Assembly (NCBI GenBank): GCA_002245135.1
Contig: NGBS01001172.1
Span: 62,001-126,000, forward strand
DNA: 64,000 nucleotides
Reading direction: 5' to 3'
From: Proteromonas lacertae
Lineage: Eukaryota; Sar; Bigyra; Opalinata; Proteromonadidae
Shown: one piece after another, positions 35,801 through 48,232 of the stretch
Position numbering within the stretch: position 1 is the stretch's first letter
Layout of the letters: every line of letters starts with the position of its first letter
The notes under the pieces: generated by a model
Database searches by the model: none
Told to the model about the DNA's origin: nothing
What the model saw: only the letters and a program-made list of their open reading frames with translations
Made by a program: the position numbers and the translations under genes

Positions 35801-37719
35801 CTCTATTTCAGCAATTTTACTCTTTTGTCTTTCAATAATATCATCTTTCTCTGATGATTTCTCATATCTATTTTCTAATTCACTTTTTAGATTGTATAAA
35901 GTCTATAATTAGTTTTATAATGAAAATAAATACTTTTATTTCCTCAACACTTACTACATCACAATCTATTCTTTCTGAACTTAACAACAGTATTTGGTTA
36001 ATAGTTGAATTAACTACTTTCCACATCTTCTTTCCATAAATAGGATCACTTGGAATAAGTAGTAGTAATCTCAATATATTGATAAATTCATTTGAAGTCC
36101 CTTGACATTCACTCACATCAGATAAATAAGCTATACAAAAACAATTACACAAATAATAATAATAATAATAACATACTATAAATAGAATCAACATCACCTA
36201 AATCTATATTATCATTATCAATGACTCTTTCTTTATTATCTTCAATTTCTGTCTCAAGAAATACATCCAATTGTGTTCTTATATCAACTTTCATATCCTT
36301 ATTCTTGCATTCATCACATATTGCTTTTATTGTAGAGACATAATGAAATGAAGCTAAATCATTACGAATCTATTATCAATTAACAATAATAATATATAAA
36401 TCATACCTCTATCCTTTCTGTCAACTCACCATTTTTATTTACATAATTATTAATGAAATTGGCTATATTCAAACATAATCCATACTCACATCTATATTCT
36501 TCTAATATTAACTTTATGAAATTATATCTACAAAATTCTCTATGTGAAATTCTATGATATTCAATTGCATCATATAAGTAACTACTGATTTCTTCATCAT
36601 AGAAACAACTTACAGATAATATTTTGAATAATTTATCTAATACAATTACATTTGTTACATCAACACAGTTTATTATATAATCATAGACATTTTCTACTTT
36701 CAAGAATTTGTTTAATCCATATTCAATGTTTAGAAATGCTGTTAATAAATCTAAAAGTGATGAGATTATTTCTATTTCTTCATCTGTATGATCAATATAA
36801 CTTGTATAATATGAAATAGCCTATTTATCGGTAAATTAATATAGAATAAATATCATTATATACATCAAGAATAATCATTAAACCATTATTCTCATAGAAA
36901 TTCTTTATCTTTTCAGTTGAATTGACTTTCATATTTTTTTCTATTTCTTTCATTGATTCAAGTAATTTTTCATCTTTCTATATATAAGCATATATTACTA
37001 TTTACATAATACATCTTCTATATGTTTTAATAACTCCGTTAAGTGCGGTATTTCTGATTTGTTCTCTAATAATTGATTCTCTTCTTCTTTCAATTTGGTT
37101 ATTATCAACCATTTCTTTGATATATCATTCTCTCTTAATAATTTCTATATATATATATCATATATCATATAAATAATTACATCTTTTGATGATAAAGCAA
37201 TACTAGACCTCTTTATAAGCTTGAGATATTGATCATTTAGTAACGAGGTGTTAGTTGGTATTTTAAAATCAGTTTTATGTTCAACAAAGTATTTTATCTA
37301 TATTATATATTCTGAATCTATACAGACTCATATAATTTCAGAGATTCTGCGTCATTTGGTACAGTAGAAAATGATTGGCAGATTTTATTAGTAACTACTA
37401 TATCAAATGTTTCTAAATCATCTTCTGAAGGTATTTTATCACTTGGAGTTCTACAAGCTAAAATACTTCTCAAATCAATAAAACTATTATATATATTTGA
37501 TTTTAACATAATACTGATATTGATCTTCATGATTTTTAACCTCATTATCAGAATAACCAAAGGATCCTCCTTTTAAACTACAATAAATAAGTTTTAACTT
37601 CTAAATAATGAATAAAACTGATATACTGATTCTTTGGATGAGTCTGTGACTAACTTATTCAACTTGCCTTTAACCACAGTAAGATATTTTTCTAAATCCA
37701 CAACATTACATGTTGCCAT
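32843..37719 (-). CDS. Diaphanous-related formin with CCDC53-like repeats
   Basis: Begins MATCNVVDLEKYLTVVKGK at 37719 and runs through about 18 exons. The N-terminal 600 residues look like a GBD/FH3 armadillo region plus coiled coil. Next come three repeats of about 45 residues with the pattern YF-x-L-KKMGMP-x-x-QL-x-QK. A short proline stretch (EPPIPSKAIPPIPK) stands for FH1. FH2 follows: KLKSLFWVGISTSKIEETVW, VDSRRQQNVAIVLKRI, then LEYILAIGNYLN and GNQYGFTLSTFDKL, and a basic C-terminal tail. FH2 dimers nucleate and track actin filament barbed ends; GBD/FH3 implies Rho-type control. The repeats resemble the WASH-subunit CCDC53 motif. One base too many near 35235 breaks the frame inside the first repeat unit. 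Confidence 0.88.
34868..35238 (-). repeat. Two near-identical 145-bp repeat units inside the formin gene
   Basis: About 145 bp at 34868-35012 and at 35092-35238 are almost identical on the minus strand and encode the same 47 residues (DKLEDYEKYFRLKKMGMPVE and onward). A third, diverged copy lies at about 34620-34760 (KYYKLLKMGMPTLQLYQKMK). DNA-level identity of the first two implies recent duplication or gene conversion. The 35092-35238 copy has one extra A on the minus strand compared with the other (GAAAGAT against GAAGAT). Confidence 0.85.
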
Positions 37720-37870
37720 ATCTGTTTATATGTAATAATTTACTATTATATATTATTTATTTCTAAAGATATCCTCTTATAATAAAGATATGAAAAAAAG
37801 AAATAATGAAACGACTATTATTTTGAATAAATCAAATTATAACGACTCTCTTTTTGTTTGAATTTTTTTG

Positions 37871-38619
37871 ATGCAATCTGAAACATCTTCAGAAGATCTC
37901 TCTAATAATGTAAGATAATTATTATTTAACTTGTAGAAGAACAACATTACTTTACCATTCTGACAATCAATCAGAAGTATTATCATATTTTTATTACATT
38001 GGTAATAGACTTCAGACAAATCAAGAAGTATAGTCAAGAAAAAAACAAAAAGGGTGATTACAAAGCACACAACAAGTATTATACTTATTTAACTCTATTT
38101 TTTATTTACAGCTGTTACTGACATTGGTTCCAAGCAAAAGGAATTGCAAGAAGAGATAAATTCAAAATTAAAAGATTTTCAAACAAAAATTGAAGATGAG
38201 AACAAAACCAAAGCCGAAGAAGCTGATCATTTGGTTAATAATGTATCTAACTGGAATAATAAGATCAGTGATACTAAAAAAGACGTATAATTACACATAT
38301 GTTTGTAATTAATTCTAAATTTATAGTTGGAAGAAATAACTAAAATGCTTGCAGCTAATAATCAAAGAAGATTATCCAAAATAAGTACTCACTCGCATTC
38401 TCACAGTAAACCAGGTTCAGTTGCCTCATCTAGCTCAGTATCCATAGTAGGCAGTGTATATAATATATATATATGAAAATATTAAAATGTTACAATATAG
38501 AGAATTCCTGATAGTTTATATCGTCCATTGACTGAAAGTGGTGTAGATAAGAAATTACTCAAACAATTAGATAGATATTTCCACAAAAGAGAACATGATT
38601 TAAAGCTCAAATATTGAAT
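37871..38619 (+). CDS. Hypothetical basic/coiled-coil protein, N-terminal part
   Basis: Likely starts MQSETSSEDLSNN at 37871. Later exons join cleanly: SDKSRSIVKKKTKRVI, then across a 36-nt intron to TDIGSKQKELQEEINSKLKD, a 43-nt intron to LEEITKMLAANNQRRLS and a TA-rich intron to RIPDSLYRPLTESGVDKK, ending HKREHDLKLKY and TGA at 38617-38619. The join between the first two exons is not resolved in phase. The region has a short coiled coil and a His/Ser-rich linker. Six codons before the stop it reads T-TTA-AAG, a canonical -1 slippery heptamer. A -1 shift there would continue into the next ORF, so this may be the front half of a single gene. Confidence 0.5.
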
Positions 38620-38622
38620 ATG

Positions 38623-39429
38623 CACAATCAAAAGAAACAAAACCGATTATTGAAGAAATGTTTCTTAAGTTGGTATAATGATATGAAAAATGAAAAATGT
38701 GAAAAAGAGGAGAAAAATGATAAAGAATTTATGGACAATTGTAATATACAGTCGATAGAGAATGATTTAATATATGAAGGATTAAATAATGATGATTTGG
38801 AGAAGAATAAAAATAAAGAAAACATTAAAAAACTATCAGTTTCACTTTTGAACAGAAATTTAGATAATATGTGTAAGAGAATAACCAAACAAGCTTTTAA
38901 CAAATGGATAAAGTTAGTAAATGATGAAAATAAACAAAAAAATAAGAAAGTATTGGAGAAGACTGAAATAACAATGACTTATGAAAGTAAACCAATGAAA
39001 TTTCAGAATTATTGTACAGAATATAATGCATTATTATGTAATGAAGACAATGATAATAAAGAGGTTAAATTACACTATAATGAATGTGATATATGTGAAT
39101 TAATAGATGATAATAATCATGAAGATGAGGAGTTAGAATATGTTGAATATAAAGAGATAATATGTGAAGATAAGAATGAATATGAAAATGAAAATAATAT
39201 TAACAGTAATGTAATTGATACTGTTGATAATTTATCGTTTAATGTAATAAATCCTGAAACAGAGATAAAAAATCCAAAGTTCCATAATGGAATATGTAAT
39301 AAAATACCATCAGATATGAAAGTAGAAGAAGTTGATGTGTCATTTGTTACTACTGCATCTCTTTCATTAATAACATTATATCCTTTTGTAATTATAATCT
39401 ATTTAGTTAGTATCTTTAATGATATTTAA
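38623..39429 (+). CDS. Hypothetical acidic protein with Sfi1-like helices, possibly fused to the preceding ORF
   Basis: The ORF is open from 38602 in the -1 frame relative to the preceding one; its first ATG is at 38623. It contains two helices of the type RLLKKCFLSWYNDM and ITKQAFNKWIKLV, which resemble centrin-binding Sfi1 repeats (x-L-x-x-x-F-x-x-W). These are followed by a very acidic Glu/Asn/Asp-rich middle and a hydrophobic C-terminal segment (LITLYPFVIIIYLVSIF) that could be a tail anchor. Sfi1-like motifs point to centriole or basal-body structures, in keeping with other ciliary genes here, but two copies are weak evidence. It may be the continuation of the upstream ORF by -1 frameshifting, a separate gene with a 3-bp spacer, or part of a broken gene. 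Confidence 0.5.
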   Translation, partial: HNQKKQNRLLKKCFLSWYNDMKNEKCEKEEKNDKEFMDNCNIQSIENDLIYEGLNNDDLEKNKNKENIKKLSVSLLNRNLDNMCKRITKQAFNKWIKLVNDENKQKNKKVLEKTEITMTYESKPMKFQNYCTEYNALLCNEDNDNKEVKLHYNECDICELIDDNNHEDEELEYVEYKEIICEDKNEYENENNINSNVIDTVDNLSFNVINPETEIKNPKFHNGICNKIPSDMKVEEVDVSFVTTASLSLITLYPFVIIIYLVSIFNDI

Positions 39430-39582
39430 TGTAATTGTGATAATAATCTTGTTGAAATCTTCAATTCCCAATCAATATGGAGTTAGTAGATATTATAGAA
39501 ATTGGTAAAAGATAAAAAATAACAAAGAAATATTATTATTATTGTAATTCTTTTATTTTATTAATGTTGTTGTTTGTAATAA

Positions 39583-40501
39583 TTAATAATAATTTTCCAT
39601 TCTAACTCTTCCTGGAGTATATCCATCTTTTACATTATTAATATCACCATCTTCTTCTTCTTTATATGGATGTTTCTTTCTATCTTCTCTTATCCAACTT
39701 TCAACATTGTCAAGTATTGTTCCTCTCTATATTAAATGTTAATAAAAACAATATTATAAATACAATTCCAACAGATTTACTAATCATTCTTCCTATTCTT
39801 CCTTCAGATAAATACATAATGTGAGTAAACCAACCTTCTAATCCATCAAATATATGAGTTGCATAGACAATTGTTACTCCAACTTCTTCAGTTTTAAGAT
39901 ATTCTAACAAATCTTGTCTTGTTACAATATCAATATCTGTAGTTACTTCATCTAGTAATAATACTTTGAATGGTTTCAATAATCCTAAGAATATTTGAAC
40001 TCTTCTCCTCTGACCATCTGATACTCTATGCATTCTCCAAGATGGTTGAATTCCTAACAGTTTCATTAATCTATCTCTTCTTTCTGGATATCTGTCCTGC
40101 CAATCTGTCATTAAATCTCTTACTGGAATATCAGATAGTAGAGGTTGTGAATAACCACTAAATGCAACTGTTGTCCTTCCCCAGTTACTTTCTATTAAAG
40201 TTAAATCATTATTTAATGTTGTATCAAAGTATGGATCTTTTCCAAGCACAGCTACTGATCCTCCTAACACTTTTGATTTGCCAGATAGAATATGAAGCAA
40301 AGTACTCTATAAATAATACTTCAGAAATATTTACTTTACCAACTCCATTATCACCAGTCAATATACATCTATCCCCTTCACTTAATACAAAAGAAACGTC
40401 ATCAAAACAATTCTTTTGGTCTCTATATGCAAATTGTATATGATCAATCTAATATAAAACTATTAAAAATTAAAATATACAGAAATCGTAATTGCACTCA
40501 T
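39583..40501 (-). CDS. CAF16-type soluble ABC ATPase (ABCI family)
   Basis: Four exons give about 270 residues, one nucleotide-binding domain and no membrane helices. The Walker A motif is split by an intron: GDNGVGK then STLLHILSG. The signature is unusual, VSDGQRRRVQIFLGLL; Walker B is KVLLLDEVTTDID, then a switch histidine in YATHIFDGLEGW. The VSDGQRRRVQ variant and FDGLEGW are hallmarks of the yeast Caf16 / plant ABCI20-21 family. Yeast Caf16 associates with CCR4-NOT; plant members are cytosolic. The C-terminal exon ends MENYY. The partner and substrate are unknown here. Confidence 0.88.
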
Positions 40502-40623
40502 CAGAAAATGAAAAAATACAAAAAACAATTCAAAAATTTATCCGTTTTCAATTTTGAAAAATTGATAAAAAAACAACATATATTAAGAATCGATAGAAAA
40601 TAATAATAATAATAATTTCCAAA

Positions 40624-43600
40624 TTAATCTCTATACACAGCATAGAATCCCCAAGAGCTATATTTCCTAGTATGATAACTCATACAATCTTCAACGAAAT
40701 ACCTTCTCATCTTATTCATTCTATTGACATTCAAATGCAATCTCTTTCCACGATATAATTTCACATCTTCTTCTTCAAAATCATCACAATAAATAGGTTC
40801 ACTCAAAAACATTTGTGTTTCTGTAGTTTTAATAATTGAATGGAAATCAACTCTAAATAAAAACGACATTCCACAACATTCAACTGCATGCTGTTCGAAA
40901 CCATTGGATGGTAATTCTAATGTAGGTTGAGATAACTATAATAATATAATGACGATAATAATACATTCATTTTTGAACCACAAGATAAGCATATTATATT
41001 AATATTACTTTTATCATCATCTTTATGATTATCTTTAAACTATCAACAAAAAATGATAAAATATATTATAATATATATATATATATACTCTCTGAAGTGA
41101 TAAAAACAATGAAATAATATCATTTGGTAATTGCATCATTGGTAATGGATCTTTATACATAAACAACGGATGAATATATTTCTTTCTCTCACAAAATAAG
41201 TTCATATAAAAATTGATATTGTCATTTTGTAATATATTTTCTAATCTTGGTAATTGACAATAATCTAATATTTCATCAAACATTGTTAAATTGGGTAAAT
41301 CAGAATCATCATTGTTCTTTATTATATATGTTAATATTCCCATTTGTCTAATTGAAGGTGTAAGAATTGATTTAATTGCATAATAGAATTTTTCTTCACT
41401 CTATTCATTTTATAATAAAATAATATACTTCCCACCATCCCATATATTGATTATAATAATCTGACGAATATTTCATATATTTCTTATAGTTAAAAGTAGC
41501 ATTCTTCTCTCTCAAAATACTTAATATGAATTTATATCGATCAGGAATTGGATAATTCATATAATCTAATAAATAATAATAACAAAAACAAAATATACCA
41601 ATATTACTAGGGGTTATTAGATGTAATATCAATAATGAATCATATATAATAAACACATAAGCCAATTGAGAAGCAATTTCACAGGCTTTAATAATACCAT
41701 CTGATGTAACAAGATGGTTTAAAAATATGAAAAAGAATGATATTATGCTATGACACATATTTTCATTTATTGATGCAAAATAGAATGAAAATGGTTCAGT
41801 ATTGTAATACATACAACTTAAATTATGTTCAAATACTTTATTCATTAATAATTGAAGTAATTTTCTATGTTCATGTTTAATTCCAATTTTTGTACCATCT
41901 TTAAATAATAAAGCAGATTGTTGAATAGCTGTATCTTCTCTCATTGCAATTTCCAATGTTTCAATTGAACCAATCATTTGTAAGCATTTTGATAATAACA
42001 GTTTATATTGACTTCTATCATATACTCTTTTCATTATTTTTGTATCACTTCCTACATCTAATACATATTCAATTTCTAAGTTATGATCATCATCGTCATC
42101 ATCATGTTCTTGTTGAATAAACAGATCACATATGAAATCTAAATCATTATCTCCTGCTATTCCCTTTCTATTCATATCAATAGAATATTTTAATAAATCA
42201 TCTAAACATGTGATCTTTTGGTTGAATTTTGTTTCAACTTCATTTGATTTCATTCTCATATCTTTATCAATTTCATCAAAATTGACTATATCCATATAGA
42301 AATTACATTTTCTTCTACAAGCTGGGCAAGTAAAAGTATCAATCAAACTCTTTTCCAATTGATCAAAACATTTTCTGTGTAAATAATGATTACAACCAAC
42401 ATAATGAAATGATGGGAAACATCCAAATATCTTTCTAAATGAAGAATATTTGATACTCAAAGTTGTTTCATCATCAAACACTATACAAACATATATATTT
42501 ATATATACAATGATTCTGATCTCTTTTAAGATTGTTATTCCATACTGAATAATACATATAATCAGATATATAAGATTCATCCAAAGTTCCAATTAACAAG
42601 AATTGTAATTCATCTTCACCATATAATGGAGTTTCTTTAGTACAATAACTACAAGTTGCATATTCAATATGTTTAATATCTTTAGTAGCATCTTCTTCTT
42701 CACCATCATCTTCTTCTTCCATTTTTGAAGTGATTAATTTTGACACTTTTTCACTTTTTAATTTCATTCTTTTCAAAGCAGCATCTCTAGATTTTGTGGC
42801 TCTTTTCTTTTTCTCTGTATTTTCAGAGATTGATAAACTATAATAACATATATAAATAAATAAATATATACTTTCCTAATGCATTTGCTAAAACAGTTGA
42901 AGCATTAATCAATTCCTCACATATTTTACTGATATTCTTTATATTCTCAAATATATCATTGATATAATTATGATATATTTCCAACTTACTGGATGAATTA
43001 ATATCTAATAACAATAAGAACAGTGATTTATTAGTAACAGTTACATCAGAGAAGAAATTAACAAGGAAATTATCAACAGTATAAGTAGGAACACCTTCAT
43101 CACTTAGTATAATTGAATCATTAATCATAGAAGCATTAAATTCAACATTTCTTGGATCTTCTTTAGATTTTATCAAAGTATATTCAACACAAGTATGAAT
43201 AAGATATAACGAATAAGAGAATAGGACTTCAGTAACATAGGGTGAAGTGACAAATGCATTGAATACAACAGTGTATAACAATTTGTGTAGATTACAGGAG
43301 TTGCAGAAATAGCCAGTAATTGGACTATTTATATATTATATATATAATATATAATATACACAATTTGATCTAATTTAAGTGGTGGACAAGGCAAACAATT
43401 CTTTGGTTTATGATTACTATCTAAATAACTCAAATATTTATCATTTAATGATCCAATCTGTGATAATCCCAAGTTTGGTAAGAAAGGATCAACATATTTC
43501 CATGATTCATCTTTTAATTCGAAATAACCACTTTCATTCTCTGGTTGTATGTGATTGCAGATTTCATAGATTATATCTTTCACTTGATGATTTTCACTTA

Positions 43601-45930
43601 CTGATTTTGGTAGAACTTCTATATATATATATATATTAATAAAAACATACGACAAATAGCAGAGAATTTAGTTTTGAAACATGAGAACCAAGTTGCTAAG
43701 TAGCTAATAATATCATCTCTATCAAATTTCTTTTTATAAGTATTCTTTCTCATTATTATTCCAATAAAATACAATTGAAATAGAGCCAATTCATTGTGAT
43801 GAGTCATATCAACATTATCATAATGAGAATGTTCTAAAAGGTAAGAAGTAAATGTTTTATTTGCCATAGTAAATGGTTTATTATTTCTTTTGTATGTATT
43901 TACATCAACATCACATCTGAATGAAAATTGATTATGAAATACCTTCAATATATCTTGAATAACTGTATTAGCTGGAACTTTACTTGAAGCAATCTATAAT
44001 AATGAAATGAAATATAATAATTATAATTTATACTTGTAATGTAAAGAATGTAGATAATAAAACACATTCACAATAATATTGATCATTATAATATGGAATA
44101 AGTTCTTGCAAATCAACATTTCTAGGCCATAATGATGATAAAACTTGATAATAATAAGCAAAGAATCTAACACACATTATTTCTATTAAGTTACAGTCAA
44201 ATTCAGTGAATAATTGCTTGATTATTTTAATAATTTCTTCTTTACTAAAGAAACTGATTAAAGTTGATAATATTGTGTTTAAAGCTAAGTTTGAACTACA
44301 TTTTAGTATTGTTATTGGCAAATTTCTCATTCCATCCTCATTCCAATAACAATGTTCTTTATTCCATCTTCTTATATTTTCCACTATTCTTTTTATTCCC
44401 TTCACTAATATTTCTTTAGCAATTTCTGGATCTTTTTCATATAAACCTTCAAATTGTGTGGTTAATCTTGTTCTACACGAATTAACTTGAATTAAGGGGA
44501 AGTTTTCATCAAATGTGGATCTTCTATTGGCTGGAATAATTCTAAGTATTGATGGAATAAATTGATGTGGATCAGTAAACTAAATAAATATAATATATAA
44601 TATAATATAAATACATGAAAATAATAAACTATATCCATTAATCTCTCCATCACTCCTTCTTCTCTTACATAAATATTAAATGTTTCAGTTTCACCTAACA
44701 ACATCAAAAAATCACTAAATATTCGGTCGTGTGTTAGTTCTTTATAACTATCATAATCTAAAGCAAGCATTGACTTAGCATTCAACTCAAATTTATCAAA
44801 CAAAGTAGAGTTAGGATATACCATTCTATATTTGCCTTTAAAATATTCAATTACTTCATAGCTTATTTTATCTAAAAATCCATTCCTAAGTAAATATTTA
44901 TCATCTGATTCAGGATCATTAAACAATTGACAAACGATTCTATCTAAAAAAACTTCAGTATTTGTAGAATAAGCTTCATATGAATTACTGACATATTTAC
45001 TATTCTTTTGTTTTATACCTATTTCATGTGACATTTTTTTGATGAAATCGAAGTAATGATTTGTAAAACATGGCGTAAATATCGCCTTCCATGGTTTATC
45101 CAATAAACTTAACAACAGATCACTCATACTATCAAGATATAAATCATTACATTTGTCTTTAGTTAGACTGTATAATATTCCATCTAGATTTGTATGTTCA
45201 TGTCTGAAGTTGTTAAAAGATGTTGATATTTCATGTTTTATTATATAATCAGGTGATGATGTCTGTGAATTAAACCACTTTTGGACAATAACAGCGAAAT
45301 TGGAAGAATAACTTACTATTTTATTAACATATTCGATTGCTGATTTTAATACAGGTGTAGCTGTATCTGGTATTATTTCTGCTGAGATTGAGTATAAATA
45401 GAAGTAAATATATTCACAGATTGTATCTAATACGAGTTTAGATCTTTCTTGCAAATCTGGTGGAAATGGTTCTGGATTTTTCTTCACTCTATGTCTTTCA
45501 CACCATGTATTCTGGCTCCAACAGACATCTCCACAATCACAACATCCGCCAACATTTGCATGATACATTACATAGTCATGACCCTAAATATTTACATATA
45601 AATAAGGAATAAATACAATATGATTATTAGGATCAAAACATTCTAAACACATACAACTTGTTTCAGTAAGACCACACTGTTTGCATCTAAATCCATAATG
45701 CTCATTAGGGTAAACTGAATTACATCTGTTTGTACTTTTATACTTCTGACTAATCTTTTCAAACTCCACAGATGGATTTCCATTACAAATGTATTTATCC
45801 TGTTATTATAAAAAAATAAATAAAATACAACTTCTTTGAAATTTATGGGTTGAATGCTCCTTAACTCCTTTGACACACCAAAACTTACAGCAAGACCATC
45901 GACCAAGTACTTAGTAATATTATCTTGCAT
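40624..45930 (-). CDS. UBR1: UBR1/UBR2-type N-recognin E3 ubiquitin ligase
   Basis: From ATG 45930. The UBR box is complete across two introns: CKQCGLTETSCMCLECF, then GHDYVMYHANVGGCCDCGD and WCERH, holding the zinc ligands that bind type-1 N-degrons. The long helical middle includes the UBR block around residues 900-1100. A RING follows, with CPACRRKC and HYLHRKCF (exon 41405-42592). The C-terminal cap has ICLSCGSKM and VKLYRGKRLHLN, as in UBR1. This enzyme ubiquitylates proteins with basic or bulky N-termini for proteasomal decay. About twelve introns, mostly 30-45 nt. The start is 77 bp from the divergent small membrane-protein gene, with AGGCTTGA between them. TTG or other upstream starts are unlikely because the first ATG precedes conserved sequence. 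Confidence 0.92.
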
Positions 45931-45968
45931 TGAATCCCGAGATAAATGTAGAATTAGTTTTTGTGAAG

Positions 45969-45976
45969 TCAAGCCT
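45969..45976 (-). promoter_or_regulatory. AGGCTTGA motif in the UBR1 / membrane-protein divergent promoter
   Basis: AGGCTTGA on the minus strand lies 39 bp before the UBR1 ATG (45930) and 32 bp before the plus-strand ATG at 46008. It is the same core as in the other divergent gaps. Confidence 0.45.
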
Positions 45977-46007
45977 GTCTCGAACCAAATTTTTCAATTT
46001 TTTGTAT

Positions 46008-46376
46008 ATGAAGAGGAATCTATTGATTATTATTCTTATTTATGTATATGTGCATGTATTTTATTTATAGATATCATATTTTCATTATATTACTGCCACA
46101 CGTTATAGATATAGTATATAATTATTATTAATACATATTTTAGAACCAGATAAAGGCCGTACTAAAACACAACTGAAATATCTCTGTTTATTTGTGTTTT
46201 TGCTACTATTTTTGCCACTACTGTTGATTTTCTGTTATAGAACAATTACAGATCCAATTTTTCCTAAAGTGTGTCATGATATATGGGAATCATTGAAATA
46301 CAAAGTTTCGTTTTTCTTGCGAGATAAAAAGAAGAAGAAGAAATCAACTCATCATCGCCATTATCATAATGAATAG
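46008..46376 (+). CDS. Small membrane protein with basic tail, unknown
   Basis: Three exons with in-frame joins give about 105 residues: a hydrophobic N-terminus (MKRNLLIIILIYISYF), a hydrophilic stretch (KPDKGRTKTQLKY), a strong membrane helix (LCLFVFLLLFLPLLLIF), then WESLKYKVSFFLRD and a Lys/His-rich end. This could be a signal peptide plus single-pass protein or a two-helix hairpin. No family was recognised. It is divergent from UBR1. Confidence 0.5.
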
Positions 46377-46530
46377 TAACTTTAGTTTAATATTTTTTTT
46401 CCTCCAATTTTAATAGTATTTATGAATTTATGAATTGATTTTTGTGTTTCAAAAAATGAGTGAGTGAAAAAGAAGTTAACCGAAATTTTTGTAAACCAAT
46501 TAGAAATTTAAAAATTCTGAATATTTTGAA

Positions 46531-47201
46531 ATGCCATTCTCTAAAACAACAGAATCATCACAGATGCAAGAGTATTATTAATGTATTAACACATATAGTG
46601 CTTTATGTGGGAAACCATTAAAAGAAGAACGTCATTACAAAGTTCAAAACGATAAAGGTTCACAAATGGCAAAGTATACTTATGTATGTTATTGTGTTAT
46701 GATAGTATTTTCAGTGGTGAAGCATATGAACAAAAAGCACCAGCTGCTAGACAAAGAGATCAAATGGATGAGTATATAGTTTAGTTTGTTTAATATAATG
46801 TTTATAGTATATTCAGTGATAATACTGAACCACCTCCACCATACAAATCAAAATCACAAAATCATGGAAGACCAGATTCAATTATTTTTGGTGAATCAGG
46901 AGCATCATCCACTCAACAAGAAAATGAAAGAAGATTAAGATCACCAGTGAGACATGACGAACCAAAAGAAGGAGTATTCAGAGAAGATCCAAAAGGGTAT
47001 AGAAATGTAGGATCTAGTCCTTATAAGCCAAAAGATACAGAAAATTTATTCTATGGCTATCAGGAACCACCACCAAAAAGATCAATCAAACCTGTTGAAG
47101 AAAATCATATAATAAATGCACCAGCTGAAGAAAATCAACGTCGTGCAATAAGAGGAGTTGAAACTACATGTAATGTTGACCATTTAGGAAATGATTGGTA
47201 G
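46531..47201 (+). CDS. Jupiter/HN1-like disordered protein (tentative)
   Basis: Four exons, with introns of 27-37 nt, encode about 190 mostly disordered residues. Three similar tags occur at intervals: ANIFSGE, DDIFSDN and IIFGES, separated by Pro/Ser/Lys-rich linkers. They are followed by PYKPKDTENLFYGYQEPP and a C-terminus HLGNDW. Repeated N/D/I-IF-(S/G) tags in a disordered protein resemble the microtubule-associated Jupiter/HN1 (JPT) family and small flagellar proteins, but the match is short. Two successive introns have the same phase and flank similar tags, which hints at exon duplication. Confidence 0.5.
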
Positions 47202-47317
47202 ATAACATAATTTTTAACTATTACTTTAGAATAAGTGTTTTATTATTACTATATAAAGTTTATTAAATATTTATTGTGTGTTGTTGTTGGATAATTAAAC
47301 AAATAATAAGGTTAAAA

Positions 47318-48112
47318 TCATTTTAATTTTAATTTATAAATTGATATTATTTTTGCTTCATATTTTGGATGGTAATTCTCATGAGGTATTTGTTCTACAA
47401 CAAATGTTTCATTCAATAATCCAAAGAACATATTATCACTATGTATACTACGCGTTTGATGGCTTATATAAATATCTACATCTTTATTATTATTTGTTGC
47501 TAAGAGATTTAATACATTTATTAAAGGTTTTATTAGGTCTTCAACCCCTATTTATGCTAATAAAAATATTGGTATAGATACAAACAACATCTGAAGCTAT
47601 TATTGTGTCATATTTTGGTAATGTATTCATATCTGGTGGTTTAAACCAATCAAATACCTTAGCTTTTATTGTAGTATCTTTATCATAATTATATCTATTT
47701 AATTCTATATTGTTATTCATATTATCTAATGCATATGGTAAATCCGTTATTTCAACTAATTTTGCATTTAATAATGCACATGATATTCCAACCACACCTG
47801 TTCCACTTCCTAATTCCAATACATTTCTATTCTTGAAATAATCACTCATTGAATGTTCAAAATATTTTGATAATACAATTGACTATAAAATAAAATTATC
47901 TTCAATATTATCTATACTCCATCCCATACTGTTAATGCAGTTCCTTGACCAGAGTTAGGAACTTCCTTTATTAATAATGGTTTATCATTGATTTGAAATG
48001 ATCCATCTTCTAAATTATCATAGAACACTATTATAAAATAATAATTAACAATTTAGGTACATTTTCCCATTAATAATAGCATTCCATTTATAGTTTCTTC
48101 TTGTTCACTCAT
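47318..48112 (-). CDS. METTL21-type lysine methyltransferase (seven-beta-strand)
   Basis: Five exons give about 220 residues. The N-terminal region has GQGTALTVWDGV, typical of the METTL21/METTL18 group just before the SAM site. The core has VLELGSGTGVVGISCALL (motif I), ITDLPYALDNMNNNIELN, and KYDTIIASDVV-W-VEDL, where the D-V-V-W/Y segment lines the substrate site. C-terminal strands follow. Members methylate lysines in chaperones and translation factors (HSP70, VCP, eEF1A); which target applies cannot be read from sequence. It is divergent from the aspartokinase fusion, with about 120 bp between starts. Confidence 0.85.
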
Positions 48113-48174
48113 TACTAATATTATATACACCAAATAATATACCACAGATAAAGAAAAAGCAAAATAGAAAAAAG

Positions 48175-48220
48175 AATTCAAACATCTCTCAAACTCAAGG
48201 TTCGAATTCCTGTTTGAATT
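48175..48220 (+). promoter_or_regulatory. 10-bp perfect stem-loop before the aspartokinase fusion gene
   Basis: AATTCAAACA (48175-48184) and TGTTTGAATT (48211-48220) are perfect complements around a 26-nt loop. The stem ends 12 nt before the ATG at 48233. The loop contains GGTTCGAATTCC, which looks like a tRNA B-box, but no A-box or acceptor stem is present. A leader hairpin or a protein-binding site is possible; no known riboswitch (such as a lysine riboswitch) is recognisable. Confidence 0.4.
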
Positions 48221-48232
48221 TGGTTTTAAAAA

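Noticed and set aside
37837-38070. Minus-strand ORF of 77 codons
   Set aside because: Begins at GTG, not ATG, and is antisense to exons of the plus-strand gene whose later joins keep frame; no recognisable product.
45975-45992. GGTTCGAGACAGG on the minus strand, tRNA T-arm-like
   Set aside because: Upstream sequence is plain AT-rich DNA without tRNA arms; it lies in the UBR1 promoter gap.
48190-48215. GGTTCGAATTCC resembling a tRNA B-box
   Set aside because: No A-box, anticodon arm or acceptor stem within 80 nt upstream; the flanking 10-bp inverted repeat explains it better as a hairpin.
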